A program made the translations under genes and the position numbers. Of a stretch of 64,000 bases of DNA, positions 1-16,224 are shown in pieces. Source of the stretch: Antedon mediterranea (Eukaryota > Echinodermata > Crinoidea > Comatulida > Antedonidae). The stretch lies in contig NC_092671.1 of NCBI RefSeq assembly GCF_964355755.1, positions 5,469,001 to 5,533,000 on the forward strand, written 5' to 3'. The notes beneath the pieces are model-generated. The model ran no database searches, was not told the origin of the DNA, and worked only from the letters and a program-made list of their open reading frames with translations. The stretch's first letter is position 1. Every line of letters starts with the position of its first letter.

Positions 1-843
1 CTTGTTCGCCTGTCGATGGTAGCTGTAGTTGTGTTGCGGGGTGGACAGGTATTTTGTGTAATCAACAATGTGATGGTCTGCACTACGGAGTGAACTGTGC
101 TCAACTATGTTCTTGTCAAAATCAAGGTACTTGTGATTCTTTCACTGGTGCTTGTGATTGTCCACCTGGGTGGCACGGCACCGTGTGTGACATAGCGTGC
201 CCTAACAGACGATATGGCAAAAACTGTGAACAACTTTGTCGCTGCCAAAACCAAGCTGAATGTGATTCAACGGACGGCAGCTGCTCTTGTAAAGAAGGAT
301 TTACTGGAAGATTCTGTGACACAGCATGCCAACAAGGCTCTTACGGTACTAACTGTATGTACACGTGTACATGCGAGAACGGTGCATCTTGTTCAAGATT
401 TAATGGTGCATGTACATGTCCTCCTGGATGGTTCGGAGATTTATGCAACTTGGAATGTGCAGACAACACGTATGGTCTTCAATGCTTAGAGCAATGTGAT
501 TGTCAAAACGGTGCTTCTTGTTCTCGGTTTGATGGTTCATGTACATGTGCACCAGGCTGGACTGGGCCTAAGTGCGATGTGGCCTGTAGGGATGGCTACT
601 ATGGTGCGTATTGCACTCAGCGCTGTCGATGCACTCATGGCGGGACATGCTTGGCTACAACTGGTGAATGTAACTGCCCTGCAGGGTGGATGGGGCCATT
701 GTGCGCCAATGCATGCCCAGAAGGACGCTATGGTATACGCTGTGCCCAAGGATGTCTTTGTCAAAACCAGGCGACTTGTAATCCTGTCAACGGAGAGTGT
801 ACGTGTTTAACTGGATGGATTGGTACCTATTGTGAAACAAAGG
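1..843 (+). CDS. Exon with six complete EGF-like repeats and one partial
   Basis: This exon is open from base 3 to a GT donor at 844-845 (GTAGGT) and ends in phase 1. Six consecutive eight-cysteine repeats lie in one exon with no intron between them. Downstream in-frame codons run into intron sequence and a stop near 921, which supports the donor choice. Confidence 0.8.
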
Positions 844-2087
844 GTAGGTTCTCTACCAAAATGTTTTTTTTAATTATTATTTATAATATTATTCCGTTTG
901 ATGTTACCGACATATATGTATAATTGGTCGTTCAGTACCAGGGAGGTATACCTTCCTGGTCAGTACCGACAGCAGTATTACAAACTGATTGAATGATTAC
1001 TAAATTGCGCATGTGGTTTCTGTGTGCCGAAATTAGTTAAGGTTACTTGAATCGGCTTCGGCTTACTAAATTAAACAACAAATTGATTGACTGCCATTTA
1101 TAATTTTTATAACTATTCTTTTTTGATCGATTAGATATTGTTGGATTCAAACCATCTCAAATAATTTCGACAAAAGAAGTAACATGCTCTGAAGTAGCCG
1201 TGTATTATGAGGATGGTAAATATATATTCGAGTGTTTGGAAATACGGTACGTTTCAAATTGTCATAATAACAGACCTATTTATACTTATTCTGTAGTAAG
1301 TCAACTATTTAATACTAAATAAGTTCCTTTACTTTTCCCAATCAGCGTTGATGGGCTGAGATTCCCAAATGGTGTAACATGTCGGGAACGCTGGGTGGAT
1401 AGGATTCCAGATAAATCCGACGCCTACTTTCATATGCGTACTGATCACGTGGGTTTCTGTAGGACGATTCTAAACAACAATGACGAATACAGTAAAAGTG
1501 CTTTACATGTAAGTTCATCATAAACCCAGATTATCTCTTGCGCTATACACACTATAAAAACACAAATAAGAATAAATTTTATTAAATTGTTCGTAAGATG
1601 CTTGTTAAACAGGCTCAATACCAAAGTCTCCGTGTTAGCAGTACGTACATCAACATGAATTGAATTGAATAAATGCATAAGCACAAAGAGTCAGGGTGAA
1701 AATTTGGCTATTTTTATCCGTAAAAACAGGACACGACACCAGTGATTATGACGACGATATCGAATAAAAGGGAGACGGAAACAAGAATTTTACTCTGATT
1801 AATGATGAGATGACGACAGCATGACGACAAATCAATCGGTATCATGATGATCAATGTCGTAATTACGGATTAAAAAACAGAATCGTCGTTTAATACATTA
1901 GTCATTAATATATCTTTTAATATTTTACCAGAGCGTTCGAGTTGAAGTATCGTTCAAATGTGCTGAAACACGTGAATATCGGATCCAGTGGATGGACAAC
2001 ACATGGAATACAAAACAAGTCCAAGACGCTGGCTATGCCAACCATCTCAGATGTATAATCCAAGACTCTGAAATGACTGCGTACTAA
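1..2087 (+). CDS. Secreted-looking multi-EGF-repeat protein, 3' part of gene (5' end outside window)
   Basis: The coding sequence is read as exons 1..843, 1135..1246, 1346..1508 and 1932..2087; the frame starts at base 3 and stays open through all three introns. The first exon encodes part of one and then six complete repeats of about 43 residues, each with eight cysteines and the pattern C-x-x-x-x-YG-x-x-C, CxC and C-x-C-x-x-GW-x-G. This spacing is that of MEGF10/Draper-type (laminin-like) EGF repeats, which bind ligands outside the cell. The later exons encode about 143 residues with six cysteines and no hydrophobic segment, ending in a TAA stop at 2085-2087, so no transmembrane helix or cytoplasmic tail is visible, unlike MEGF10/Draper receptors. 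A soluble extracellular or matrix protein is inferred. The N-terminus and any signal peptide lie outside the window. The C-terminal region matches no family I recognise. Confidence 0.8.
1135..1246 (+). CDS. Second visible exon of the EGF-repeat gene
   Basis: It has an AG acceptor at 1133-1134 and a GTACGT donor at 1247. The 112 nt continue the frame from phase 1 to phase 2. The exon encodes the start of the C-terminal region, with two cysteines (in TCSE and ECLE). Confidence 0.7.
1346..1508 (+). CDS. Third visible exon of the EGF-repeat gene
   Basis: It has an acceptor CAG at 1343-1345 and a consensus donor GTAAGT at 1509. The 163 nt continue the open frame from phase 2 to phase 0. Two cysteines occur (in TCRE and FCRT), and the sequence is polar and charged. 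Confidence 0.7.
1932..2087 (+). CDS. Last exon of the EGF-repeat gene
   Basis: It has an acceptor CCAG ending at 1931. There are 51 codons and then TAA at 2085-2087. Two cysteines occur (in KCAE and RCII). No hydrophobic segment or GPI-like tail is visible. Confidence 0.7.
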   Translation, partial: SVRVEVSFKCAETREYRIQWMDNTWNTKQVQDAGYANHLRCIIQDSEMTAY

Positions 2088-2216
2088 TGAACATATTGAT
2101 AAATATCGATAACAAATTACTTTTTAAAAACTTGCTATACGTCGTTCTCAAGATGTACGATGTGTGTACCGTGCACAAATATATTTATATAAAAATCTAC
2201 AACATTATAGGGCCTA

Positions 2217-2222
2217 AATAAA
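2217..2222 (+). terminator. Candidate polyadenylation signal of the EGF-repeat gene
   Basis: A canonical AATAAA lies about 130 bases after the stop codon, in AT-rich sequence. No other hexamer of this kind lies closer to the stop. Confidence 0.4.
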
Positions 2223-2720
2223 AAAATTTATGATTTGCTCTATTTTGGTCAATTTACTTTTAGCAAAAGTATTTGATATTTTGTAGAAGTATTTAGTAGT
2301 TTTCATTGCATATATAATTATTTTGCTTAGAATAATAACAGAAGAATATTATTATACAGACTATTGTAGAATGAAATGGCATATAAGACAATTATATAAT
2401 ATTATTAATAGTTTGCTTCTTAATGGTTAATTACGGTATACTAAAATGAAACGAATCTCTGTTCCGAATTTCATTTCGCAATTAATAGCCTAGGCAATAA
2501 TCGAATATGTTTTTAGAAAATAAGTAAATCGGAATTAATACTAACGAAATGTCTGTTGGACTAAACAAAAAATCGTCGTTAAAAATAAAGTTAAAATGAT
2601 TATTAGAATCATAAATGTTACACGTAGTCCTTGTATAAAGACTTTGAAATAAAAAAAAATGTTCATTGAATATTTGTGGTGGCAGCAGATATCTTTCTTG
2701 TTAATGTTGTGTTTTTGTAC
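2223..2720. other. AT-rich spacer between the two genes
   Basis: This spacer of about 500 bases is AT-rich with no recognised exon, repeat or RNA gene. It should hold the 3' end of the EGF-repeat gene and the upstream region of DHFR. Confidence 0.4.
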
Positions 2721-2740
2721 GTGACGTGTGTTGGCGCGGT
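2721..2740 (+). promoter_or_regulatory. Possible CRE-like and E2F-like sites before DHFR
   Basis: GTGACGTG (2721-2728) resembles a CRE half-site, and TTGGCGCG (2731-2738) is close to the E2F consensus TTTSSCGC. They lie 20-37 bases before the DHFR start codon. Vertebrate DHFR promoters use E2F sites near the transcription start for S-phase expression. The assignment here is inference from motif and position only. Confidence 0.3.
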
Positions 2741-2757
2741 TTGATTTAAAGTTCAAC

Positions 2758-6980
<4,223 letters not shown>

Positions 6981-7197
6981 ATCTCAGAAAACATAAAACA
7001 GTATAATAGTGGTACATAGTTTAGGGAATGAGCCAAGCACCTGAATGTAAGTGAAGTATAATCACATTTTGTATCTATGAGGTAGGTATTGAAAGACTGT
7101 TCTACTATTTCTGTTGTTCAATTTGAACATGTTATAGATAACAATAACAGCATCAACATGATGGTTATAAATACGCTGTTGATGTAAATTTGTTGTA

Positions 7198-7203
7198 AAT
7201 AAA
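7198..7203 (+). terminator. Candidate polyadenylation signal of DHFR
   Basis: A canonical AATAAA lies about 220 bases after the DHFR stop in AT-rich sequence. Further signals may exist downstream. Confidence 0.4.
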
Positions 7204-7209
7204 CAAATA

Positions 7210-8590
7210 CAATGAATGTATTGTCGTAATCCATTGTCTAAAAAAGATAAGCTGTACAACAATGTACACTGAACTACTACTAACGATAGTGAAATGATAA
7301 AAAACAATCATGATCATGATGTAAGTGGGAGTTTATATGTTTATATTAATAATGACCAAAATACATTTATTTACTTTTTTATAGAATTGAAATAATATAC
7401 AATTTTTATATTAGTAATGATGAGTTAGGATTGTTTATCAAATATCCACAAGGTCTCATCAGCTCTGTTAATTCCTACACCTTATCTTGCCTTTAATTCA
7501 TTTCAACTTTATTTATCCACGGAGACCCAGATCAACATATGGTTGTTCTTTCCCGAGTCTGTGCACATTAAAAAATACAAAGATGTACAGTATAAAAATT
7601 GTTTTTTAAATGATTGTGGCGTTTTGTTCCAGTACCAAGATTATTCCATTCTAGTACAGTACAGCAATGTACACCTTTACTTTTTTAGTGCAACACTTTA
7701 AACAAACTAGAAGCAACATAAAAGCAATCTGGAATTTTCTTGTGTCATACCTTTTTCCCACTGTTATGCATGATAAATGTTAATTAACGAAGGATCGTAA
7801 TTAATGTTCAAGATTGATTGATTGATCCTGTCATTTTACGAATGATTGATTGTTTCACATGATCGGTTTACTGTAAAGAAATGAACCAACCTATTTTGTA
7901 TTTAATACGGAAAAATTGACGGTTTATGAATCAAGTATTCTTTCTTTTATGTAGGGCAAGTTCTTGTTCTCACACTAAATCTAGGTTACGTTAGACGTGT
8001 GTAATTCTACTGCATAATCTATCAATTGAATTTACATTATAAACACAAAGTGTACCCTTTTTGTAAATTGGATATAACAATAACTAATATACTGTAACAC
8101 TTTTACTATTATCTATCGTAAATTTATGTTTATTTTGTATATTAAAACTAACATTGCCTAAATGTGTACTTATTGTTAATTTTTTGGACAAAAGTCGAAT
8201 GAATATTTTATTTCTAAACAATCAAAATTAAAAATATCTTTGGTAAACACAATACCTTTTGTGCATTTAATGTGTCTAGCCTCATACAAGAAACATGTTT
8301 GCTTCCCTCTGTTGTTATTGGCAAGTTTTTATTTATGACCTTGTTTCACACGTTCTCTACATCTAAAGGGATTATAATTGGATACACTGTTACCCTTTAT
8401 TCATACCCAATCCCATGATTCTTTGGTTAAATTCTGGCACCATATATCTTGTGAAAAAAAAGCATGACTTTTATTTAATAGTACATGATTTTATTATTAT
8501 TAAGCTTATGTGGCACCCTACTAAAAACAGAGAACCTAACAATACACTAACAATAAACTACTGGATAAAAAAAATGTCTTCAGATGACAT
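7210..8590. other. Intergenic region downstream of DHFR
   Basis: About 1.4 kb of AT-rich sequence. No exon, RNA gene or repeat was recognised. Confidence 0.4.
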
Positions 8591-8594
8591 TTAA

Positions 8595-9220
8595 AGACCC
8601 CTTCCCTGCAATTTTGGACGTTTTTTGGAAAATAATACATATATATCACTTTAAAAACATTAAACCATGTCATTTCTTGTCTTAAATGTACGTTTTATGG
8701 TAAATTATGATAAAAAGTGAGAAACAATGCACTACCTAAGTAGCTCGCGGCGATCGACCTCTCGTGGACGGTCTTAGGCCTAGCCTAGCTAGGCTTAGTT
8801 TTGTAGGCCTAGCTGGTAAACATCGGTAACGTACGAACATCGTACGCGAGCTATATACCTAGCCTGACGTTGTATAGTTGCTGCATTAATTGTCTTTCTA
8901 TTTTTGCCAGACTCCGTTGATACAAATTGGGGAAAACCCGGTATTTTCGCTGAAAAGTTAGGAGTCTTCCATTTGTTTTGGCCTCACGATCGATCGAAAA
9001 GTGGGCGAATTACAGGTGAAAACCAAAAATATCAATCCGCGCGCAATGCATTTTGGGATTTATAGCGGGCCGCTATAATTATTAGAATCGACTTATTTTT
9101 CACATTTTTAACAGTTTAAAGACGAAAAAAGTTATCGCAATAGGACCATATAGTATTATTTTTACATTAAATATAGTTTGTGATCTTAAATTAGATCTAA
9201 AAAACGTAGGGAATGGGGCT
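8595..9220. mobile_element. 626 bp TTAA-flanked MITE
   Basis: The terminal inverted repeats are AGACCCCTTCCCT at the left and, inverted, AGCCCCATTCCCT at the right. TTAA is duplicated at 8591-8594 and 9221-9224, which is the piggyBac-type target duplication. The inside contains AGGCCTAG motifs and a GC-richer centre, with no transposase frame. Confidence 0.7.
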
Positions 9221-9778
9221 TTAAATAGAGGTGCTGAATTTGTTTCTCTCACATAAACATTCCAAATCAGGGCCCTAGACATCTGAAATTTTTAATTTTC
9301 ACCAAAAATTCCCCAGCACAGATTGTCATATTTTATATTGCTACGGCCTTGCAGATGCGCGGAGCGGCGACAGAAAAAGCCTTTTATAATTAGAATGATA
9401 GTGACTATAACTATTAAATGCAATTAAATACTGTAAATAAAATAGTACTCAACCATTTGGTTATTACTTGTCAAAGTAATATAAAAAGGGAAAGCACAAG
9501 AATAATCACATGCAGTTTTATCTTTTTCTGAGGATTATGGCCCTCATTTAGAGTGCAAAATACTTTAAAATATCAAGGTTATTATAATTAAATTACATAT
9601 TAATAGTTTGCCTTAGGTTGTAGATCTGTATTCTTCTTCCCTGGTCAATTTGCAAGCTTTTAAATCTGATGTGTTCTTAATTACATTCATTATTCTGTGT
9701 GCATATTGTACATATTGCTTGCATATGCAGCAGTAACTACAGTATCATTCCATAATTTGACTTTTAAAATTGGTTTAA

Positions 9779-10113
9779 AGATGTATTGTCCTCCTGAAAA
9801 ATTATTTTTTCAATTTTTGTTGTTGAATATGCCATTTTAATGTCACATAATAGTTATCCGATTTGACCAAAATTGGATCTAAAAACAATTTATTTACCTG
9901 AAAAAACTGTAATTTAAAGCAAAAAATGGTCAAATTTGCTGCCAGCCAATTGATTTTTGGTTGAATTTAACCATTTATTTATAAGTGAAAACACTATTTT
10001 TTGAGGTTTTATTTCTACGGATTAACTTTATTGATAATACAAAATAACCTATTCAAAGTCTGATTTAATTAATCTTCATTTTTTATGTTTTTGGGGGACA
10101 ATACAGTACATCT
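9779..10113. mobile_element. 335 bp TTAA-flanked MITE
   Basis: The left end AGATGTATTGTCC matches the inverted right end AGATGTACTGTATTGTCCCC, with TTAA at 9775-9778 and 10114-10117. The interior is AT-rich and non-coding. It is a piggyBac-type MITE by target duplication, of a different family from the one at 8.6 kb. Confidence 0.7.
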
Positions 10114-10405
10114 TTAAATTAATCTGCTATTTATTGGAAGCTTACATTATTTTATATGACTTTGCAGGCATAGATTCCATAATAATCTAAACTGCCCAGT
10201 GATAATAGTAGTAAGTACAGTAATTATTTATTTAGAAATAGTGAAGTTGAGGAAATCTGTGCGAATGAAAGCGAAGCTTCCCCAACTGAGATTTAAGCCC
10301 GGAATGTTCTGCTTAATATGCACCCTACCATTAGACCAATGGTTGTTTCATGGGATACTTCAAATTCGATTGGCTAGCCTTGAAAGAAATCAGGATTCCT
10401 TCATT

Positions 10406-11973
10406 AGGTGATCATTTAGAATAAAATGATCACCTATTGTTATTGTATAAAATCTTTATTATTATTCTTCTTTCTGTACACTTTTTGTTCGTCAAATATC
10501 TCAAAAAGTTGAATGGCAATGATCACAAAAATTTCACAATGTCTTTCAAATACTTTAACTTAGCCATAATAAGCTTTTCAGCATGATCTCTCACCCGTGA
10601 CGTCACGTATACGCCATTTTGTGAAATCACATTATCAATCATATATCCATAATTCATTATCACATATTTATGAAATTCACTACACGTAAACTTCAGGTCA
10701 AGGGTAAAAATATTAGCAAGTAAAAACGCGCGCGCACGTAGGGTCATGCGCGTGGAATCGCGCAGTAAAAATTTAAAAAGCTCAAAATTACGTTTTAATC
10801 AATTTAGAGCATGAATTAGGCCAATTGCGTGTTTCAAAAAATTACTGCGCAAAAAAAATATTTTGCGCGCGCGATACTTACAAAGCGTAAAAATTGCAAT
10901 TTTTTTATACAAATCGCGTTCTACTCACCATCCTTAGTACATTCACCAAATTTGAGTCAGTTCCGACTTAAAATAACGCTATACGAGCAGGTTAAAAATA
11001 ACAAAATGCGCAAATTAATTGCATCAAAGTGCTGAAAATGGTGAAAAATAAGGCCTTTTTAAATGAATATAACTCTTCAGAATGGCAGGTGACCCCCAAT
11101 TTTTTTAACTTATTCGGGAAGCCATTGGGTTGTAGATACATATTCATGTACACATTAGACGTACAAAATGGTATGACGTCATCAAATGGCCACTTCAATT
11201 TAAAAATTAGTAATTTTTATCTTTTTGTGTGGGTTATCACATTCAATAGAGCGCATCTCCGTTATTTGAGCCCGATTTTCGCCGAAATTTTAGTATGTGC
11301 TTGCTCAATTAATTATCTTTCTCAAGAGTTGTCAACATTTTTATTTTGATGACGTCATCATGTGTAAAAACTTTAATAACCAAGGTCGTGTAATTTCAGC
11401 TACACCATACATTTGAATATGTTATAGCTCTTCAGAATTAAAGGTGACCTTGAAGATTATAATTTATTATGAAAGCTGAATAAATGTAGATATGAATTCA
11501 TATAAAAATTAAGCCCATCGGATGTTGTGATGTTATCATATGGCCAGTTGAAGTTAAAACGTTGTTTTTAAATTTCTTTAGTCAAAGTTATACAAATTTC
11601 AAAGAGCGCGCATTGCGCTTCTACGTGTCAAATTATCTTCCAATCCTTATATTTATTTGCTCAATTCATTATCTTTCGAAATTGTCATCTTCGAGTTTAT
11701 TTTGATAATTCCATCGTACTAAAAAATTTGAACATGATGTGGGTCCCGTAATTTCACCTATGCTACACTGTATGTAGATATACAGTATATACTGTACATA
11801 TTGTATATGACACATGAGAGGCACAACTCAGCACTATAGCGTATATCAGGATGGTAAACATCAACATTTTCCTATTGTATGTTAACGTACGTGCATGTTT
11901 AAAAAATATTAATGTCAGTAAAGCAATAAAAATGATCACCTATAATTCGTCAAAGTGACGAATTAAATTCTAG
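10406..11973 (+). mobile_element. Type C Helitron-like non-autonomous element, copy C1, complete
   Basis: The 5' end is a palindrome starting AGGTGATCATTT (stem 12, loop 6). The 3' end has AATGATCACCT, then a hairpin AATTCGTCA-AAG-TGACGAATT, then AAATTCTAG. The hairpin a few bases before a CTAG terminus matches the Helitron CTRR rule. There is no 5' TC; both flanks read TT, as with Helitron2/Helentron-like insertion at TT. The subterminal AGGTGATCATT is inverted between the two ends. The interior has TGACGTCA at 11174 and 11350, 176 bases apart. No Rep or helicase is encoded. Two more copies lie at 13.8 kb and 17.3 kb. Confidence 0.65.
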
Positions 11974-13779
11974 TTTTTATCTTGTGATTGCCTGAGATTG
12001 ATTGCATTTCATCTGCCACATTCATTCAACTTGTTACATACATCTTCAAATTAAAATTTTAAAGAACAAAATTTCAAATATTAGTTATTTAGTTATTTAC
12101 ACAGTGTGTAAATTTTACTGTTTGAATTAGTAATTTTCATTCATTCTTGTACCTAGTAGGAAAGAACATGAAAAGGATCCTGAAAAAATAATCTTTACTC
12201 CTAAAAAAAAAAATGAAAATGAACGATTTTTCACATTTTATTAATTTAAGTTTTGTTTACTACAGTATTTAAATAAAAACTATTTAAACACCTTTTAACT
12301 TTTGTATTGTTTTAGTTAAGTACTTTTCACTTTTTTGACTTTAGTAATTGTTTGTTGTTTTTTAAATCGTTTTGTATACTGAAACGACCTTGTTAAAAAC
12401 GCTATATTGTGTAAGTGATCAAGTTTTCTGTTTTCAAATAAAGTACAGTAATTATATTAAAGGTTGAGTTTAAGTTATATTAGAATTTGCATTTAATGTA
12501 TAATTCAATTCAGTGGCACTTGTGTGCTTTTATCCAAATGTCTGCCATAACAAATTTTCAAGCATTTAACATTCATAGTTTTGCTTACCTCAACGATATC
12601 AATCCATTATACGCAATTGTAAAAACTTATTAAGAATGATGTATTATCTTACTAAATATTAAAGTGAAACTCATTAAAAAATCTATTTATCTTAACTTCA
12701 ATTTACCCATTTTTTATTTGCTTTACCTAATTCTAATATTTCAATTATGCGACCTAGATTTTACCAATGTCGCCCACGGGACTACGAACCTGTTATTGCA
12801 TGTATTACATCAGAAATCTTTTAATGTCTCGTCAAGGAGTAACAGAGAAAAGAATTCATGCGTAGGTTGAGTGACAGAATTGGTATCACAAAGCAACCCT
12901 TGATAAACTTATTGGTAAGAAAATTACGATGGGTGCAGTCTTGTCCCACTAAATTGTTTGTCATTAATATGGCCTAGTATGTACATTACACAAGAGAAAT
13001 GCAAAACAAAGAACAAAAACGATAGATATACTTTTGCATAGCAGGTCTTGAAAAAATGTTTTTCGGTCTGTTTTTCATTAATATTTTAATTTGAAAATTG
13101 ATCCCAGTTTCAATTTGTTTGAATTTTACTGTAAAATTTCAGTGTTCATAAATGTGACATTATAAAAAGAAGTATAGCTGACAGAATTCTCAGCTATTAA
13201 TTATGTTACAAGACACATGTGTTGATCATGTTGCATTGATGACAATTGAACCTAGAAATGTCCTTATAATTATTAATAAATATTTGAATCATTAAACCTA
13301 TATATCTGGATTTTATAATGATAACAGTATATCACTTAACAACAGACTTCTGTTTTAACTTTGGGTAACTTGTTTGTAACTACTATATTTAGGTCCTGAT
13401 TCTGCTACATAAAAATAACTGTGTGAATAATTTAACCCCAATTTCTTGGAAGCAAAAACAGGACAATTTTTTAGTAACCGGTTCAATGGCAGAGCAAAAA
13501 TAGCGGTTAAAAAGACCCATTCAATTCGGTGTTAGAACGCCATTTAACCAGTTGTTGCTGGGCAACTTTTAGCTGCAATACGGTTATTTGATTGACAGCT
13601 GCTGACCTTGAGTCAACTACACTGCAGTAACATTTGAATTAACCGCCAGAGCCCATTGCATTTTGGGTAACGCTAACAACTTCTGTCAATGACCACCCAC
13701 TGATTTAAACGGTTATTTTGGAGCAAATTGAGCAGAAATGCAGTCAATATAAAAATTACATTATAAATCTATTTTGAAA
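11974..13779. other. Spacer between inverted type C copies
   Basis: About 1.8 kb of AT-rich, non-coding sequence with a slightly GC-richer stretch at 13.46-13.73 kb (several GGTTA and AACCG motifs). No gene or defined element was recognised. Confidence 0.4.
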
Positions 13780-14663
13780 CTAGAATTTAATTCGTCACTT
13801 TGACGAATTATAGGTGATCATTTTTATCGCTTTACTGACATTAATATTTTTTAAACATGCACGTACGTTAACATACAATAGGAAAATGTTGATGTATACC
13901 ATCCTGATATACGCTATAGTGCTGAGTTGTGCCTATCATGTGTCATATACAATATGTACAGTATATACTGTATATCTATATACAGTGTAGCATAGGTGAA
14001 ATTACGGGACCCACATCATGTTCAAATTTTTTGGTACGATGGAATTATCAAAATAAACTCGAAGATGACAATTTCGAAAGATAATGAATTGAGCAAATAA
14101 ATATAAGGATTGGAAGATAATTTGACACGTAGAAGCGCAATGCGCGCTCTTTGAAATTTGTATAACTTTGACTAAAGAAATTTAAAAACAACGTTTTAAC
14201 TTCAACTGGCCATATGATAACATCACAACATCCGATGGGCTTAATTTTTATATGAATTCATATCTACATTTATTCAGCTTTCATAATAAATTATAATCTT
14301 CAAGGTCACCTTTAATTATGAAGAGCTATAACATATTCAAATGTATGGTGTAGCTGAAATTACACGACCTTGGTTATTAAAGTGTTTACACATGATGACG
14401 TCATCAAAATAAAAATGTTCACAACTCTTGAGAAAGATAATTAATTGAGCAAGCACATACTAAAATTTCGGCGAAAATGGGGCTCAAATAACGGAGATGC
14501 GCTCTATTGAATGTGATAACCCACACAAAAAGATAAAAATTACTAATTTTTAAATTGAAGTGGCCATTTGATGACGTCATACCATTTTGTACGTCTAATG
14601 TGTACATGAATATGTATCTACAACCCAATGGCTTCCCGAATAAGTTAAAAAAATTGGGGGTCA
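13780..14663 (-). mobile_element. Type C element, copy C2, 5'-truncated
   Basis: On the minus strand this is the 3' half of the element at 10406-11973, with few differences and the same hairpin and CTAG end followed by TT. Homology stops at 14663, where a CACAAATGTG minisatellite begins. With C1 it forms an inverted repeat of about 885 bases separated by 1.8 kb. Confidence 0.7.
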
Positions 14664-14670
14664 TGTTGAA

Positions 14671-14925
14671 CCCACAAATGTAAAAACGCCCACAAATGTG
14701 AAAACAACCAGAAATGTGAAAACGCATCACCCACAAATGTGAAAACAACCACAAATGTGAAAACGCATCACCCACAAATGTGAAAACAACCACAAATGTG
14801 AAAACGCATCAACCACAAATGTAATAAACAGCGCCCACAAATGTGAGAACGATCATCGCCCACAAATGTGATAACGCCCACAAATGTAAAATAAAATGAG
14901 AATTTTTCGGCCACAAATGTAAAAA
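14671..14925. repeat. CACAAATGTG minisatellite
   Basis: About a dozen copies of CACAAATGTGAAAAC occur with alternating spacers (AAC or GCATCAC), giving units of roughly 19-23 bases. The core CACAAATGTG is almost palindromic. The array abuts the broken end of copy C2. Confidence 0.8.
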
Positions 14926-15043
14926 AAAAAATCAGATCAAATTTAATGCTAGACTCAAACAATTTTGATCGAGGTACTACATTATATCATGATTGTATTG
15001 AGTTGTTTCAATAATTGTTTGTTCACGATACGTCTGTTAGGGT

Positions 15044-15690
15044 CGTGGTTAACGCGTTGGATTATTATAATTTGCTGCTCATGCGCGCGATATTTGCACG
15101 TTAACTCGTTTGTTTAATGAACGTAATAGTTCAAGACAATATTTGTTATTTGCTGCGCGCGTGCACCATACTTCAAGGTCAAGGCCATGTTATATCATTG
15201 TTGCTTCTAGTGTGTGGTTGTTGGCTTACTATTATGTACGTATAGTTATAAGTCGATGTTCGATGTTTTTTTTTGCGCGTGCACACGATACTAAAAGGTC
15301 AAGGTTAAATTGCTACTTGTATGTAGTTATGTGGTTATTAACTCGTTGGCTTACTGTGATGTACGTATAGTTCAAGTCGATGCTCGATTCGATGTTTTTG
15401 TGCGCGTACACGATACCACAAGGTCAAGTTCATATACTATTGCTACTTGTGGTTGTTAATTCGTTGGCTTATTGTTTGTTATGTTCGTATAGTTCCAAGT
15501 CGATGTTCGATTCGATGTTTTTTGTGCGCGTGCACGATACTACAAAGGTCATGACTTGTATACCATTGCTACTTGTGGTGTGTGGTTGTTAACTCGTTGG
15601 CTTACTGATATGTACGTATAGTTTCAAGTCGAAGTTCGATGTTTTGCGCGCGTGCACGATACTACAAGGTCAAGGTTTTTATACAGTGTC
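15044..15690. repeat. Tandem repeat of about 115-125 bp, roughly five copies
   Basis: The recurring blocks are GTACGTATAGTT, AAGTCGATGTTCGATGTTT, GCGCGTGCACGATAC, AAGGTCAAGGT and TTGTTAACTCGTTGGCTTAC, in that order. Units begin near 15225, 15350, 15467 and 15598, with a degenerate one before. Short open frames across it are by-products of the repeat. Confidence 0.75.
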
Positions 15691-15699
15691 GGTGGATGA

Positions 15700-16025
15700 T
15701 GTATAACGAAAGTTCTGTGAAATTAGACATTTTGTTGGTAGACAATAATGACAATTTTGTAGTTTGTGTTTTTTTTATTATATTGTGTGCAGTATTAAAT
15801 TTAAAAGAAGAAGAAGCTGTAAAACCCACAAATTATATAATTTATAATGTATAAGTTCTATATATTAGGTTCTAACAATAACACAATATCCTTTCAATAT
15901 TATTGTAATGACATACCCTAGCTAGTATGTGTAGCCTATACTATGTATTGAAGATGCATACGCGCTTTCTATTGTCTATAATCTGATGTCTGTACACACG
16001 CAGTAGGGATTCCCCAGCAAGATGT
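15700..16025. other. Short spacer, nothing recognised
   Basis: AT-rich sequence between the tandem repeat and the foldback MITE. No coding or repeat signal was seen. Confidence 0.4.
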
Positions 16026-16224
16026 CTAAAGGGCCTTTCACACCTGTTCCGGCACGGTTCTGGTCTGGCAAATCGAACACCAATGTTTCGTTTTTACGAC
16101 GCTCCACGCGGCCAAGCACCAATCGATATGCGCGTAGCCGCGTGAAAACGAAACATTGACGTTCGATTGGATTTGCCGTCGCCGGACCGGAACCGTGCCG
16201 GAGCAGGTGTGAAAGGCCCTTTAG
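16026..16224. mobile_element. 199 bp foldback MITE
   Basis: The left end CTAAAGGGCCTTTCACACCT is the inverse of the right end, and the arms continue with CCGGCACGGTTC. If TA is the target duplication, the element starts at AAGGGCC (16029). It is GC-rich compared with its surroundings. The interior also pairs (TTTCG and ACATTG blocks), so the whole could fold into one hairpin. Confidence 0.7.

Noticed and set aside
122-810. Other-frame and antisense open frames over the EGF exon
   Set aside because: They are shadows of the cysteine-repeat coding frame and lack any domain of their own.
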